Shown: positions 18,245 through 27,207 of the stretch, piece by piece
Position numbering within the stretch: position 1 is the first letter of the stretch
Layout: each line of letters begins with the position of its first letter
Origin: Phycisphaerae bacterium
Lineage (GTDB): Bacteria; Planctomycetota; Phycisphaerae; Sedimentisphaerales; UBA12454
NCBI GenBank assembly: GCA_041652575.1
Contig: JBAZHC010000002.1
Span: 62,001 to 126,000 of the forward strand
Direction: 5' to 3'
Length of the DNA stretch: 64,000 nucleotides
Notes under the pieces: model-generated
What the model saw: the letters and a program-made list of their open reading frames with translations, nothing else
Told to the model about the DNA's origin: nothing
The model's database searches: none
Program-made: the position numbers and the translations under genes

Positions 18245-19228
18245 TTACTCCACAACACGAAGTTCGGAATAACCGGCCTCTAACATATCATAAACTTCAA
18301 TCAGTTCGCCGTTATAAAGGCGGATGCAGCCACGTGAACTTTTTGTGCCAATCGTCGTTTCGTCATTTGTGCCGTGGATTGCGATACCTTCTATGCCGCG
18401 AGTTCTGTTGTCTATTCCTTCAAGGGCAATCCAGCCGGAGCCGAGTGGATAATCGGCGTCGTCAGCGTGATATGTTTTTCCGGTATCCGGGTCTGTCCAT
18501 GTCGGCTTAACCATTTTTCCGCCGACTTCCGCCTTCCACAGGCCGACAGGAGTTTCGTGACCTTCTTTGCCGATGCCGATTTTATAACTCTTTACATAAA
18601 CATTCTGGAGATAAAGGTCCATCGTAAATGCAGAACTGTACACTATCGCATGGAAGGGGCCATGGACCACCTTTATTACCTGGTCTGCGCGGAGACTTTT
18701 GTCGCTGGCGATATTGTTTAGTTTCATCAGTAATTTGTATGGAACCTTATACCTTGCTCCTATCTGGGCAAGCGAATCGCCGGACTGGACTTTATAGCTC
18801 GAGCACAGGTCGTCGCCGAGTTGTATCGTTCTGCTGAAAAGCCATTCCTGGGCGAGGTCGGACAATTGTTTTTTTACAACATCTCTGGTCGTAGCATCCA
18901 GAGACATATTGAGAATGTCATTAAGAGTGTTCCTGGCGACGATAATTTTTCCGCCGGCGATGCAGTTTTGCGCATCTCTGAGCATTGCCGCAATACGGGG
19001 ATTTGCGTTTAGGTTGACATCAGCGATGGTTTTGCCGGTACCTGTGTTTTGAGCCTGTGAAGTCTGCTGAGTTGTTCCGGCATCGGACAAAATGTTTTCG
19101 TTTGTTTTTTTATTTTTGCCGGGCGAATAGAAATAAAGTATTGCTATCGCCGCGATGATGATAAGAGCGACTGCAAAATAATAAATTACAACTTTTTGCC
19201 TGTTGGGATTGTAACCGGAAAGAGCCAT
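18245..19228 (-). CDS. LysM-containing L,D-transpeptidase (YkuD family)
   Basis: 327 residues: an N-terminal membrane anchor (about 15-33), a helical spacer, a LysM peptidoglycan-binding module (about 143-190, SYKVQSGDSLAQIGARY) and a C-terminal YkuD catalytic domain with HGTND and SSRGCIRLYN, which contain the catalytic His and Cys. It is expected to act in the periplasm, forming 3-3 cross-links or attaching proteins to peptidoglycan. It lies 26 bp after the 5-formyl-THF cyclo-ligase gene in the rarA operon. With murC, murB and ddl elsewhere in the window it supports a peptidoglycan wall. Confidence 0.93.
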   Translation of the reverse strand: MALSGYNPNRQKVVIYYFAVALIIIAAIAILYFYSPGKNKKTNENILSDAGTTQQTSQAQNTGTGKTIADVNLNANPRIAAMLRDAQNCIAGGKIIVARNTLNDILNMSLDATTRDVVKKQLSDLAQEWLFSRTIQLGDDLCSSYKVQSGDSLAQIGARYKVPYKLLMKLNNIASDKSLRADQVIKVVHGPFHAIVYSSAFTMDLYLQNVYVKSYKIGIGKEGHETPVGLWKAEVGGKMVKPTWTDPDTGKTYHADDADYPLGSGWIALEGIDNRTRGIEGIAIHGTNDETTIGTKSSRGCIRLYNGELIEVYDMLEAGYSELRVVE

Positions 19229-19254
19229 ATTATGTTATTCCTTATATTCTGAAT

Positions 19255-19827
19255 TTATTTTTTATTGAAATATGTTACGCCCTCGTCTGTAACGAGCATA
19301 TCAATCGGCTGGTCATGCTCTACAGTCGGTACGTTTTCCAAAAGCTGTTCGGAAAAAGCAAGACCGCACTTTACGGCCTGCAATCTCGGATGCACAAAAA
19401 ATCTGTCGTAGTAAGAGCCGCCGCGTCCGAGACGATTGCCTTTGCTGTCGAAAGCAAGGCCGGGCGTTACGATAAGGTCTATATCCTCCAGCGGTACGGG
19501 TATTCCTGTAACCGGGTTCCGCAGACCGCCGGCTTCGGTGGCGATGCCTGTTTCGAGAGAATTTATGATAACAGCTATCATATGTCTCTGCTGCCAGGAA
19601 ATCTTCGGAACTGCGACAACCTTCGAGTGCTGCCAGGCATAAAGAATAAAAGACGCCGTATCAATCTCATGCGGCAGAGAAAGAAATGTCATTATCGTGT
19701 TGGCATTGCGAAATTCAGGTGTTTCCACCAGATTCTTGCAAGCCATCTGACTTTTATCAACCCGCTGCTGGCCGGTCATCCTGCAAAGCTGCGACCTAAT
19801 CTGCTGGCGAAGCTGCTGTTTGTCCAT
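19255..19827 (-). CDS. 5-formyltetrahydrofolate cyclo-ligase
   Basis: 190 residues. Converts 5-formyl-THF with ATP to 5,10-methenyl-THF. N-terminal KQQLRQQIRSQL is the usual start, FLSLPHEIDT lies in the middle, and the ATP/Mg-binding signature GRGGSYYDRF occurs near residue 134. In some bacteria this gene (ygfA) lies behind a small RNA, but here it is 23 bp after rarA. Confidence 0.92.
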   Translation of the reverse strand: MDKQQLRQQIRSQLCRMTGQQRVDKSQMACKNLVETPEFRNANTIMTFLSLPHEIDTASFILYAWQHSKVVAVPKISWQQRHMIAVIINSLETGIATEAGGLRNPVTGIPVPLEDIDLIVTPGLAFDSKGNRLGRGGSYYDRFFVHPRLQAVKCGLAFSEQLLENVPTVEHDQPIDMLVTDEGVTYFNKK

Positions 19828-19850
19828 TCAATATCCCTCCGTTGGATTAC

Positions 19851-21209
19851 TCACAATTGCGACTTTGCCTCTTTTATCAAATTTTCAAGTTTTTGCAAAT
19901 AATCCTTCATATTTTTTTCTCTTCCCCGGCCGGTAGGGCTGTAATAAGCGGAGGTTTTCCCCGGAAGGTATTCCTGAGCGACAAAACCATCCGGACTGTC
20001 GTGGGGATATTTGTATTCGGCACCGTAACCCTGCTTTTTGGCCCCTGAGTAATGGGAATCCTTCAAATGTTTGGGTACAGGGACGGTACGTTTGTTTTTG
20101 ACATCGCTTAAGGCCGACCAGATTGCCTTTGCCGAGGCGTTCGATTTCGGGGCACAGGCGATATAAATAGCGGCCTGGGCCAATGGGAGCTGGGCTTCCG
20201 GAAATCCCACAAATTCCGATATTTGAACCGCAGCCGCGGCCAAAATGGTAGCTGTCGGGTCGGCATTGCCGACATCTTCGGCTGCGCAAACGGCTATTCG
20301 CCGGGCGATGAAACGCGGGTCCTGACCGCCTGCGATGAGCCTTGCCAGCCAGTAAACCGTAGCGTCCGGGTCGGAGCCTCGCATACTCTTCTGTAATGCG
20401 CTGGCCAGGTCGTAATGCGAATCTCCTGTCGGGTCGAATACGATTGCCTTTTGCTGAATGGATTCTTTGGCGACCTCAATATCGAATTTGATTGACTTTG
20501 CTCCTGAATTTTTTTGTGACATCACACCTATTTCAAGTGAGGTAAGAGCCTTTCGTCCGTCGCCGTCGCTCATTATCGCGATATATTCCAAAGCCTCTTC
20601 AGTAGCGCCGACGTTGAAACTGCCAAGGCCTCTTTGACTGTCTTTTAAGGCTCTTTTAAGCAGTTCGAGAATATCTGATTTTTCCAGAGGTTTGAATTCG
20701 AAAATTGTACTGCGCGAAATCAAAGGCGAATTAATCGCGAAATATGGATTCTCGGTGGTCGCGCCGATAAGGATAATCACGCCCGTTTCGACATCGTTTA
20801 AAAGCACATCCTGCTGGGCACGGTTGAAGCGATGAATTTCATCTATGAACAGTACGGTTTTTCCGCTGCTGGTTATAAGTCTGTCCCTTGCCTTTAGAAT
20901 AACTTCCCGAATGTCCGCTACGGTCGCGGCAGGGGCGCTGAGGTAATGGAATTTCGCGTTGACAATATTAGCGATTATTGTCGCCAGCGATGTTTTGCCG
21001 GTGCCGGGCGGGCCGAAAAAAATCAGACTGCTCATCGACCCTGCATCGAGCATCCGGCGTAAAAGCTTGCCCTGACCTATGAAGTCCTTCTGGCCGGCGA
21101 ATTCATCGAGATTGTTTGGGCGCATTCGAGCCGCAAGTGGAGCGTTTGACTGTAGTTGCGCCTTTTCAATATCTGAAAAAAGTCCATTTTCTTTTCCTGT
21201 TTGTGACAT
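19851..21209 (-). CDS. rarA: Replication-associated recombination protein A, AAA+ ATPase
   Basis: 452 residues of the RarA/MgsA/WRNIP1 family. MRPNNLDEFAGQKDFIGQG precedes Walker A FFGPPGTGKTSLA near residue 65; Walker B is LFIDEIHRFNRAQQD near 118, and sensor-1 GATTENP near 150. The C-terminal tetramerisation part ends with the usual KHLKDSHYSGAKKQGYGAEYK-like block. It acts at stalled replication forks. First gene of the run leading into folate and wall genes. Confidence 0.95.
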   Translation of the reverse strand: MSQTGKENGLFSDIEKAQLQSNAPLAARMRPNNLDEFAGQKDFIGQGKLLRRMLDAGSMSSLIFFGPPGTGKTSLATIIANIVNAKFHYLSAPAATVADIREVILKARDRLITSSGKTVLFIDEIHRFNRAQQDVLLNDVETGVIILIGATTENPYFAINSPLISRSTIFEFKPLEKSDILELLKRALKDSQRGLGSFNVGATEEALEYIAIMSDGDGRKALTSLEIGVMSQKNSGAKSIKFDIEVAKESIQQKAIVFDPTGDSHYDLASALQKSMRGSDPDATVYWLARLIAGGQDPRFIARRIAVCAAEDVGNADPTATILAAAAVQISEFVGFPEAQLPLAQAAIYIACAPKSNASAKAIWSALSDVKNKRTVPVPKHLKDSHYSGAKKQGYGAEYKYPHDSPDGFVAQEYLPGKTSAYYSPTGRGREKNMKDYLQKLENLIKEAKSQL

Positions 21210-21293
21210 AAGTATTTATTATACAGTCTGGCCGAGAGATTTGTCGATAGGAATGTTGAAATAAGGCTAAATGGGCGTATTTAGATGTGTTTT

Positions 21294-22364
21294 TTACGTA
21301 TCAAATACCTTTACGGTATTTTTGCCTGCCTCTTTTGCCGCGTAAAGGGCCTCATCGCTATGGCTGGTTACTTCCTCCGGGCACATATCGCCGTTATATT
21401 CACCTGCGCCGATACTTACTGAAAGCTGAATTTTTTGTCTTTCCCATACTATTGGTGTTTCTGAAACTTCCTTAACTATTCTTTCAGCGACAACGATAGC
21501 CTCCTGGATGGGAGTGTTCGGCAATATGATTGCGAACTCATCGCCGCCGTAGCGGGCGGCAATATCAATTTTGCGAATACAGGCCGATATTTTTCTGCTG
21601 ACTCTTTTTATGGCCATATCGCCTGCGCGATGACCGTAATTGTCATTGATGGGCTTGAGGTTGTCTATGTCGACCATTGTTACAGAAATCTGTCCGCCAT
21701 AACGCTGGCACCTGCGAAGCTCCTGTTCGAGAATTTCATAAAAGGTCCGATAGTTGGCCAGCCCGGTTAAGCCGTCGGTTTTGGCCTGGACTTGAGACTT
21801 TTCGAAAAGTTTTATATTGCCGATGGATGCTCCGACAAGATGCCTGAACAACTCGATTACGGCAATATCTTCATCGTTAAATTTTTCCGCGCCGATTTTA
21901 TCTGCCAGGTTGAGTACGCCGACAACTCTGTTATGACAAACAAGCGGGGCGATAATACATGTCGAGGAGTAATAGTTTTTGGTGAATTTGCGGCTGGGTT
22001 TTTCCATAACAGGGAATTTGTGCATGTCTATATTCTCGACGATGATAAGTTCTTTGCATTGAACAGCCTTTATCATCGGCGACAGGTTGGCCTGATTTAA
22101 GGAAACTATGTTATTAATAAGGTATGGATGGTTGTGATTCTCCAGATGCAGCATATCACTAACATCGTCGAGTATATACAAAGAGGCAAAGCAGGCGTCG
22201 ATAAGTTTCGGTATCTCTTCCACGCAGATTTTGCCAATCTGCTGCAAATCAAGACAATTTATCTGCTGCACGAGGGGAGTAATAGTGTCCAGCAGGCCGG
22301 TTCTGATTTTTGTTTGCTTCCGGCCGTGAGGCTCAAAGTTGTTATTGTCAAGGTTGCTGTTCAT
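21294..22364 (-). CDS. GAF-GGDEF diguanylate cyclase
   Basis: 356 residues: a GAF-like sensor domain (about 35-190) followed by a GGDEF domain with an intact RYGGDEFAIILP active site and an upstream inhibitory site RKID exactly five residues before GGDEF, so product inhibition by c-di-GMP is expected. No transmembrane segment is seen, so the signal is cytoplasmic. The ATG at 22364 is chosen because AAGGA lies four bases ahead of it; a TTG at 22379 has no such site. The gene diverges from a motility-type cluster, which fits c-di-GMP control of motility. Confidence 0.93.
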   Translation of the reverse strand: MNSNLDNNNFEPHGRKQTKIRTGLLDTITPLVQQINCLDLQQIGKICVEEIPKLIDACFASLYILDDVSDMLHLENHNHPYLINNIVSLNQANLSPMIKAVQCKELIIVENIDMHKFPVMEKPSRKFTKNYYSSTCIIAPLVCHNRVVGVLNLADKIGAEKFNDEDIAVIELFRHLVGASIGNIKLFEKSQVQAKTDGLTGLANYRTFYEILEQELRRCQRYGGQISVTMVDIDNLKPINDNYGHRAGDMAIKRVSRKISACIRKIDIAARYGGDEFAIILPNTPIQEAIVVAERIVKEVSETPIVWERQKIQLSVSIGAGEYNGDMCPEEVTSHSDEALYAAKEAGKNTVKVFDT

Positions 22365-22480
22365 AAGTTCCTTATACAAAATATCTTACGTTAAAAACCG
22401 TCATCTGCCGAGATTCTTATATCGGTGAATAACGCCAGTAGGTTCGATAAAAAATCATATATTCGGCGTCTAATTGCAAA

Positions 22481-22519
22481 AGTCCGAGAAAAAACGGCTA
22501 AGGCACCTTTTTCCGGACT
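22481..22519 (-). promoter_or_regulatory. Hairpin upstream of the diguanylate cyclase gene
   Basis: Inverted repeat AGTCCG-a-GAAAAA / TTTTTC-CGGACT, 12 bp with one bulge. On the minus strand it is followed by TTTTGC. It lies about 120 bp ahead of the cyclase start and may be a leader hairpin. The rest of the 361-base divergent gap holds the promoter at 22609-22637 and AT-rich sequence. Confidence 0.35.
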
Positions 22520-22608
22520 AATGCTCTCAGAACTGTTTAAAAGATAAGAAACCTTTCTGCTGATTCCAAATTAGGACGAAAAAAAATAAGAAATTTCCAA
22601 AAAAGTTA

Positions 22609-22637
22609 TTGACGATTTCATGAATCTGATTTACATT
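22609..22637 (+). promoter_or_regulatory. Promoter of the MerR-like/FlgB-like gene cluster
   Basis: TTGACG (22609-22614), 17-bp spacer, TACATT (22632-22637): five and four matches to the sigma-70 consensus. It stands about 90 bp ahead of the first gene start. Confidence 0.5.
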
Positions 22638-22725
22638 TTATAAAACGTAAAAGCTATTTTTTTCCGGGCAGGCACTGATGTTAAAGGACTTAAGAACTCG
22701 GCCCTGCATCTGAAAGGTTTTGACA

Positions 22726-23010
22726 ATGTTTGAAGTTCATCAATCGGACTTGGGAAAGAACGAAAAGAAAGGTTTTACTGCTCCGGAAAAATTATATCGA
22801 ATCGGTGAAATAGTTCGTTACACACCTTATTCACGACAGACTATTCACAACTACACAATTATGGGTCTTATAAAAGAAACATCATGGACCGATGGCGGTC
22901 ATCGATTATATGACGCGAGTGTTTTCGAAAAACTTTCGCAGATAGCGGAAATGAGAAAAACAAAAACATTGGGTCAGATAAGAGAACTGCTGGAAACTAA
23001 CAGTAATTGA
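22726..23010 (+). CDS. MerR-family-like helix-turn-helix protein
   Basis: 94 residues with a winged helix-turn-helix (YRIGEIVRYTPYSRQTIHNYTIMGLIKE, about 27-54, then TDGGHRLYD) as in MerR proteins, followed by a short helix (KTLGQIRELL) and no effector domain. ATG at 22726 is chosen because GAAAGG is eight bases upstream; an in-frame TTG at 22720 is too close to it. First gene of a rightward cluster with FlgB-like, FlhG-like and FliA-like genes, so a regulator of that cluster is a reasonable guess. Confidence 0.85.
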   Translation: MFEVHQSDLGKNEKKGFTAPEKLYRIGEIVRYTPYSRQTIHNYTIMGLIKETSWTDGGHRLYDASVFEKLSQIAEMRKTKTLGQIRELLETNSN

Positions 23011-23043
23011 ATTTATAAGACGAAAAATTACAGGAAGGCTGAA

Positions 23044-23508
23044 TTGACAAACAATACCAGACAAATGGACTTGTCATCCCTGATACGGGACAATATAGAC
23101 GAGGTCCTTGTCAGGATTATTCAGTTTACCCACATACACCACAATCTCATTTCAGATAATATCAGAAACTGCAAAGCCGCGGATTTTGTTCCTCAATATA
23201 TAGATGTGGAAGATTTCGCAAAAGTAATTTCTGCGGCACTGGCTGAACATCAGAATAATAAACGCCTGGCGCTGCGCGACAGTGGAACTGTCAGCTTTCT
23301 GCCGGGAGGAAATTTCAGACTGAAACCTCAAATTGATATCGAAGCTATCCGGCTGGTTGACAGTGATTTTGAGGCGTATGTCGAACTTCAAAAAAACAGG
23401 TTAAAAGAAAACGCCATAAATAATAAAACTGCCTGTGCGCTGCTGGAGCATAAATTGCGAAAAGCGGAAACATCGGCGCAGGTAAAAACAAAACTTAACT
23501 ACTTGTAA
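23044..23508 (+). CDS. FlgB-like (flagellar rod) protein, divergent
   Basis: 154 residues, TTG start with AGGAAGG seven bases upstream. The N-terminal HNLISDNIRNCKAADFVPQY resembles the rod-protein signature in which a 'NiANadTPgyka' segment precedes 'dvdF', and the C-terminal VELQKNRLKENAINNKTACA resembles the FlgB tail (Glu-rich helix then repeated Asn/Ala). There is no signal peptide, as expected for an export substrate. The resemblance is judged by eye. The neighbours (FlhG-like ATPase, FliA-like sigma) support a flagellar link. Confidence 0.6.
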   Translation: MTNNTRQMDLSSLIRDNIDEVLVRIIQFTHIHHNLISDNIRNCKAADFVPQYIDVEDFAKVISAALAEHQNNKRLALRDSGTVSFLPGGNFRLKPQIDIEAIRLVDSDFEAYVELQKNRLKENAINNKTACALLEHKLRKAETSAQVKTKLNYL

Positions 23509-23560
23509 AGTAAATACTTATATATCTATCAACCAGGCTTATTTACTCATGGAGGAACCG

Positions 23561-24409
23561 ATGGGCCAGGGAAGCGTTCAGCAGTTGGCAGTGCTTGCCG
23601 CAGATAGCGTACGGAAGGCGCAGATTCTGACGGTAGCCAGTGGAAAAGGAGGAGTTGGCAAGACAAATATAGCGGCAAATCTTGCGATATGTCTTGCGGC
23701 TTCGGGAAAAAGAGTAGCAATTCTTGATGCGGACTTCGGTCTGGCAAATCTCGATATCGTTCTCGGTATAAGCAGTAAATATAACCTGTCTCATTTTATA
23801 AAAGGCGTAAAAAGGCTGGATGAGATATCTCAGCCGGTCTGCGAAGGCGTCGATATTTACTGCGGGCTATCGGGAGTCGAGCATCTGACGCAGATGACGG
23901 ATTTCACGAGGGAGAGAATTGTAACGGCACTGGATAGTCTGGCGGACAACTATGATATTGTTGTAGTGGATACAGCGGCCGGTATCGGCAAAACGGTGAT
24001 GGCGTTCTGTATGGCTTCTGACCATACGGTGCTTGTTGGAACGCCCGACCCCGCGGCGATAACGGATGTTTATACGCTTTTGAAAGCGATGATAATCAAT
24101 AAATATGACGGCAGGACGAGTCTTCTTGTCAATATGGCGCACGATGTCAATCAGGGCAAAAATATTTACAGGCAAATCGCTTCGGCGGCGGCGCAATTCC
24201 TTAATGTAAAACTGAACATGGCCGGAGTGATGTTGAAAGATGAGCATGTAGTATCGGCCGTCCGGAAAAGGGAGCCTGTTGTACTGGCCTATCCGAAAAG
24301 CGCCGCGACGAAATCTCTTATGGCTGTTGCCGCAAGGCTCAGCAGGGTGCCGCTGTCGTGTTCGACGGAAGAAGGGTTTTTCAGAAAAGTTGTTAACTGG
24401 TTTTTCTAA
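23561..24409 (+). CDS. MinD/ParA-family ATPase, FlhG-like
   Basis: 282 residues. Deviant Walker A SGKGGVGKTN near residue 27, switch-I region DADFGLANLDIVLG, and Walker B VVVDTAAGIGKTVM, all as in FlhG/YlxH, which limits flagellar number and position. The ATG at 23561 is preferred over one at 23549 because GGAGG lies five bases before it. There is no clear C-terminal amphipathic membrane helix, although VVNWFF ends the protein. It is followed by a FliA-type sigma gene, the common flhG-fliA order. Confidence 0.9.
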   Translation: MGQGSVQQLAVLAADSVRKAQILTVASGKGGVGKTNIAANLAICLAASGKRVAILDADFGLANLDIVLGISSKYNLSHFIKGVKRLDEISQPVCEGVDIYCGLSGVEHLTQMTDFTRERIVTALDSLADNYDIVVVDTAAGIGKTVMAFCMASDHTVLVGTPDPAAITDVYTLLKAMIINKYDGRTSLLVNMAHDVNQGKNIYRQIASAAAQFLNVKLNMAGVMLKDEHVVSAVRKREPVVLAYPKSAATKSLMAVAARLSRVPLSCSTEEGFFRKVVNWFF

Positions 24410-24558
24410 CTAAATCGCTGTTTTTAAAGGACCGATATATAGAAAGCGGCGTTAAAAGCGTTAAATTCTGTTTAAACGATACATTTTTAATAATCTGATT
24501 CGTAGTTTTAGTGGCTTATAGGACTTTGTGGCCATTAGAAATTTTTGGAGGTCATACA

Positions 24559-25353
24559 ATGGCGGCAGCAAAAAAAGCAGCAGCAGCAGTGGAAATGGAT
24601 ATCGATACACTGTGGAAGAAATTCTTCAAGGAAAAATCTGAAGAATTCCGTAACAAGCTGATGGAACATTATCTGCCGCTGGTCAAGTATACGGCGGAAC
24701 GTATATATGTCAAATTGCCGGACAAGGTGGAAGTCGATGACCTTATCAGCGCCGGTATATTCGGCCTGATGGATGCGATAGACGCTTTTGACCCAAAACG
24801 GGGCGTCAAATTTGCCACTTACTGTACGCCGCGTATAAGAGGCGCTATTCTCGATGAACTGCGAAGTATGGACTGGGTTCCGCGTCTTGTCAGGGCAAGG
24901 GCGCATCAGCTTGGAAATGCCACAAGAACGCTTGAATCGCATCTCGGCAGGGTTCCTACGGAACAGGAAATCGCCGGCGAACTTGAAATGGATATGGATA
25001 ATTTTTATCGTCTCCAGCGGGACGCGAGTGCCGTTGGTCTTGTTTCGCTTAGCAACAATCTTGATGTTGACGGCGACAACGATATCTGCGAAATTGATAT
25101 AATTGAGGATAAAAAAAGCGAAGACCCGATGACTGAAGCGCAGAAACGCGACCTGAAAGGTCTTCTGACAAAAGGGTTAAGCAGGGCCGAACGCCTTATT
25201 CTTGTTCTTTATTATTACGAAGAAATGACTATGAAGGAAATCGGCGCAACCCTTGATTTGTCCGAATCGAGAGTTTCCCAGATGCATTCATCCATAATCG
25301 CACGGCTCAAGGCCCAGATGGGAACGCGAAAGAAGGAATTTTCACCTAAATAA
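24559..25353 (+). CDS. FliA/WhiG-type RNA polymerase sigma factor
   Basis: 264 residues. Region 2 (LPLVKYTAERIYVKLPDKVEVDD, GIFGLMDAIDAFDPKRGVKF, then RIRGAILDELRSMDWVPR) is diagnostic for the sigma-28 class. Region 3 (LESHLGRVPTEQEIAGEL) and region 4 (LILVLYYYEEMTMKEIGATL, LSESRVSQMHS) follow. The N-terminus has an unusual Ala/Lys-rich run. ATG at 24559 is chosen because GGAGG lies just upstream. It likely directs late motility genes. The 149-base gap before it shows no clear terminator. Confidence 0.94.
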   Translation: MAAAKKAAAAVEMDIDTLWKKFFKEKSEEFRNKLMEHYLPLVKYTAERIYVKLPDKVEVDDLISAGIFGLMDAIDAFDPKRGVKFATYCTPRIRGAILDELRSMDWVPRLVRARAHQLGNATRTLESHLGRVPTEQEIAGELEMDMDNFYRLQRDASAVGLVSLSNNLDVDGDNDICEIDIIEDKKSEDPMTEAQKRDLKGLLTKGLSRAERLILVLYYYEEMTMKEIGATLDLSESRVSQMHSSIIARLKAQMGTRKKEFSPK

Positions 25354-25434
25354 CACATCTAAAAATTAGCTTTATTTTTACGGCAGTTTTAGTATTTTAA
25401 TATACTGAAACTCTGTCTATATTTTGAGGTATAT

Positions 25435-26280
25435 ATGCGTTTTACGAAAATGCACGGACTGGGCAATGATTATGTCTATGTCAATTGTTTTGAAGAACGG
25501 GTCAACGACCCGGCCGGACTTGCTCCGGCCGTAAGCGACCGTCATCGCGGCATCGGCGCTGACGGCCTGATTCTTATCTGTCCGTCGGACATCGCGGATG
25601 TAAAAATGAGAATTTTCAACGCCGATGGTTCCGAAGCACAGATGTGCGGTAACGGCATACGGTGCGTCGCCAAATATGCTTACGAACATGGACTTGTCAA
25701 AAACAGAAAACCGTCTATGAAAATCGAGACCGGCAGAGGCGTACTTGCGCTCGGTCTTGAAATTAACGGAAAAGATAAAGTCGAAAAAGTCTGTGTAAAT
25801 ATGGGCCGGCCGATTATCGACCCTGTCAAAATCCCGGTTTCGCTTGACGGAGATAGTATAATTGAAGCCGCCATAGATGTCCGCAATCAGCGGATGCTGA
25901 TGACGTGCGTTTCGATGGGAAATCCGCATGCGGTCTTTTTCACGGACGACCTGGCTTCGATCGAACTTGAAAAAGTCGGGCCGGTAATCGAACATCACGA
26001 ACTGTTTCCGCAGAGAATCAACGCGCATTTTGTCAGGGTTAATTCCACGAGCGAATTTACGATGATGACGTGGGAAAGAGGCAGCGGCGTTACTCTGGCC
26101 TGCGGTACAGGCGCCTGTGCCTGCTGTGTGGCGGCCGTGCTTACGGACAGATGCGGCAGAATTGTTACGGCGCATCTGCCGGGCGGAGACCTTCAGATTA
26201 ACTGGTCGCAGGAGGATAATTGCGTTTATATGACAGGTCCCGCGACGGAAGTTTTCACCGGCGATTGGCTGATAAGCTGA
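25435..26280 (+). CDS. dapF: Diaminopimelate epimerase
   Basis: 281 residues. Converts LL- to meso-diaminopimelate for lysine and peptidoglycan. N-terminal FTKMHGLGNDYVYV is typical; the two catalytic cysteines are in EAQMCGNGIRC (near residue 75) and TLACGTGACA (near 225). It lies 5 bp ahead of queG. The meso-DAP product fits the peptidoglycan genes in the window. Confidence 0.96.
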   Translation: MRFTKMHGLGNDYVYVNCFEERVNDPAGLAPAVSDRHRGIGADGLILICPSDIADVKMRIFNADGSEAQMCGNGIRCVAKYAYEHGLVKNRKPSMKIETGRGVLALGLEINGKDKVEKVCVNMGRPIIDPVKIPVSLDGDSIIEAAIDVRNQRMLMTCVSMGNPHAVFFTDDLASIELEKVGPVIEHHELFPQRINAHFVRVNSTSEFTMMTWERGSGVTLACGTGACACCVAAVLTDRCGRIVTAHLPGGDLQINWSQEDNCVYMTGPATEVFTGDWLIS

Positions 26281-26285
26281 GAGCA

Positions 26286-27206
26286 ATGCGAATTGAAGAA
26301 GAAATAAAGCAAAAAGCACTTTCTCTCGGATTCGATATTGTCGGCATAACTTCCGCTGAAAATATTGACTCGAAACAAATCGAAGAATACAAAAACTGGC
26401 TAAATGCCGGCTCTAACGGCCGGATGGCCTATTTAGCGAAAAATGTCGAACAGCGTTTCAGCCCTGTTTCAATCCTGCCGGATGCAAAATCCGTAATATG
26501 TGTGGGCCTTAATTATAAATTGCCGCAATCTGCCGCCGATGGTTTGCTTCAAATTGCTTCTTATGCACTGTATCCCGACTATCATAAATTCATCAGGGAA
26601 AAACTTACTATCCTTGCGAATTTCCTGAAATTAAAAATTAAAAATTTTAAATTTAAAATCTGTGTCGATTCTTTGCCGATTGCAGAAAAAGCCCTTGCTG
26701 CGCGGGCGGGGTTGGGCTTCATAGGAAAGAATCGATTACTTATCAATCCCAAACTTGGCTCGTTTTTATTACTCGGTGAACTTATAACCAATCTGCCGTT
26801 GGAAACGAATGAACCGAAACTTTCTTCCTGCGGAGACTGCCGAAAATGTATTGACGCCTGCCCGACTGATGCACTGTCAGAAGAACAGTTTGATGCTCGA
26901 AGGTGCATAAGCTATCTTACAATTGAGCACAAGGGCAGGATAAGTCCCGAATTGAAAGATAAAATGGATTCGCACCTTTTCGGCTGTGAACAATGCCTGC
27001 TTGCGTGTCCCTATAATGAGAAATCGCCTTTATGTGAAAAACAAAAGTATGGTTTTACAGCTCGAGAGATTAAACTTGAGCCGGACATTATTATCGGCTG
27101 GTCAAAGACCGATTTTGAAAACTTCGCTGCAGATTCCGCGATGAAACGCACCGGTTTTCGCAGGATGAAACGTAACGTACTTATCTGCAGGAAAAACGCC
27201 GAGTAA
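26286..27206 (+). CDS. queG: Epoxyqueuosine reductase
   Basis: 306 residues. Cobalamin and iron-sulfur enzyme that reduces epoxyqueuosine to queuosine in tRNA. Two ferredoxin-type cysteine groups are visible: CGDCRKCIDACPTDAL (near residue 185) and CEQCLLACPYN (near 238). The N-terminal part contains RMAYLAKN and a conserved ARAGLGFIGKN. ATG at 26286 starts the family-like MRIEEEIKQKA. An AT-rich stretch at 26629-26660 encodes KIKNFKFKI in a loop. It ends 1 bp before the convergent CMD-family gene. Confidence 0.93.
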   Translation: MRIEEEIKQKALSLGFDIVGITSAENIDSKQIEEYKNWLNAGSNGRMAYLAKNVEQRFSPVSILPDAKSVICVGLNYKLPQSAADGLLQIASYALYPDYHKFIREKLTILANFLKLKIKNFKFKICVDSLPIAEKALAARAGLGFIGKNRLLINPKLGSFLLLGELITNLPLETNEPKLSSCGDCRKCIDACPTDALSEEQFDARRCISYLTIEHKGRISPELKDKMDSHLFGCEQCLLACPYNEKSPLCEKQKYGFTAREIKLEPDIIIGWSKTDFENFAADSAMKRTGFRRMKRNVLICRKNAE

Positions 27207-27207
27207 A

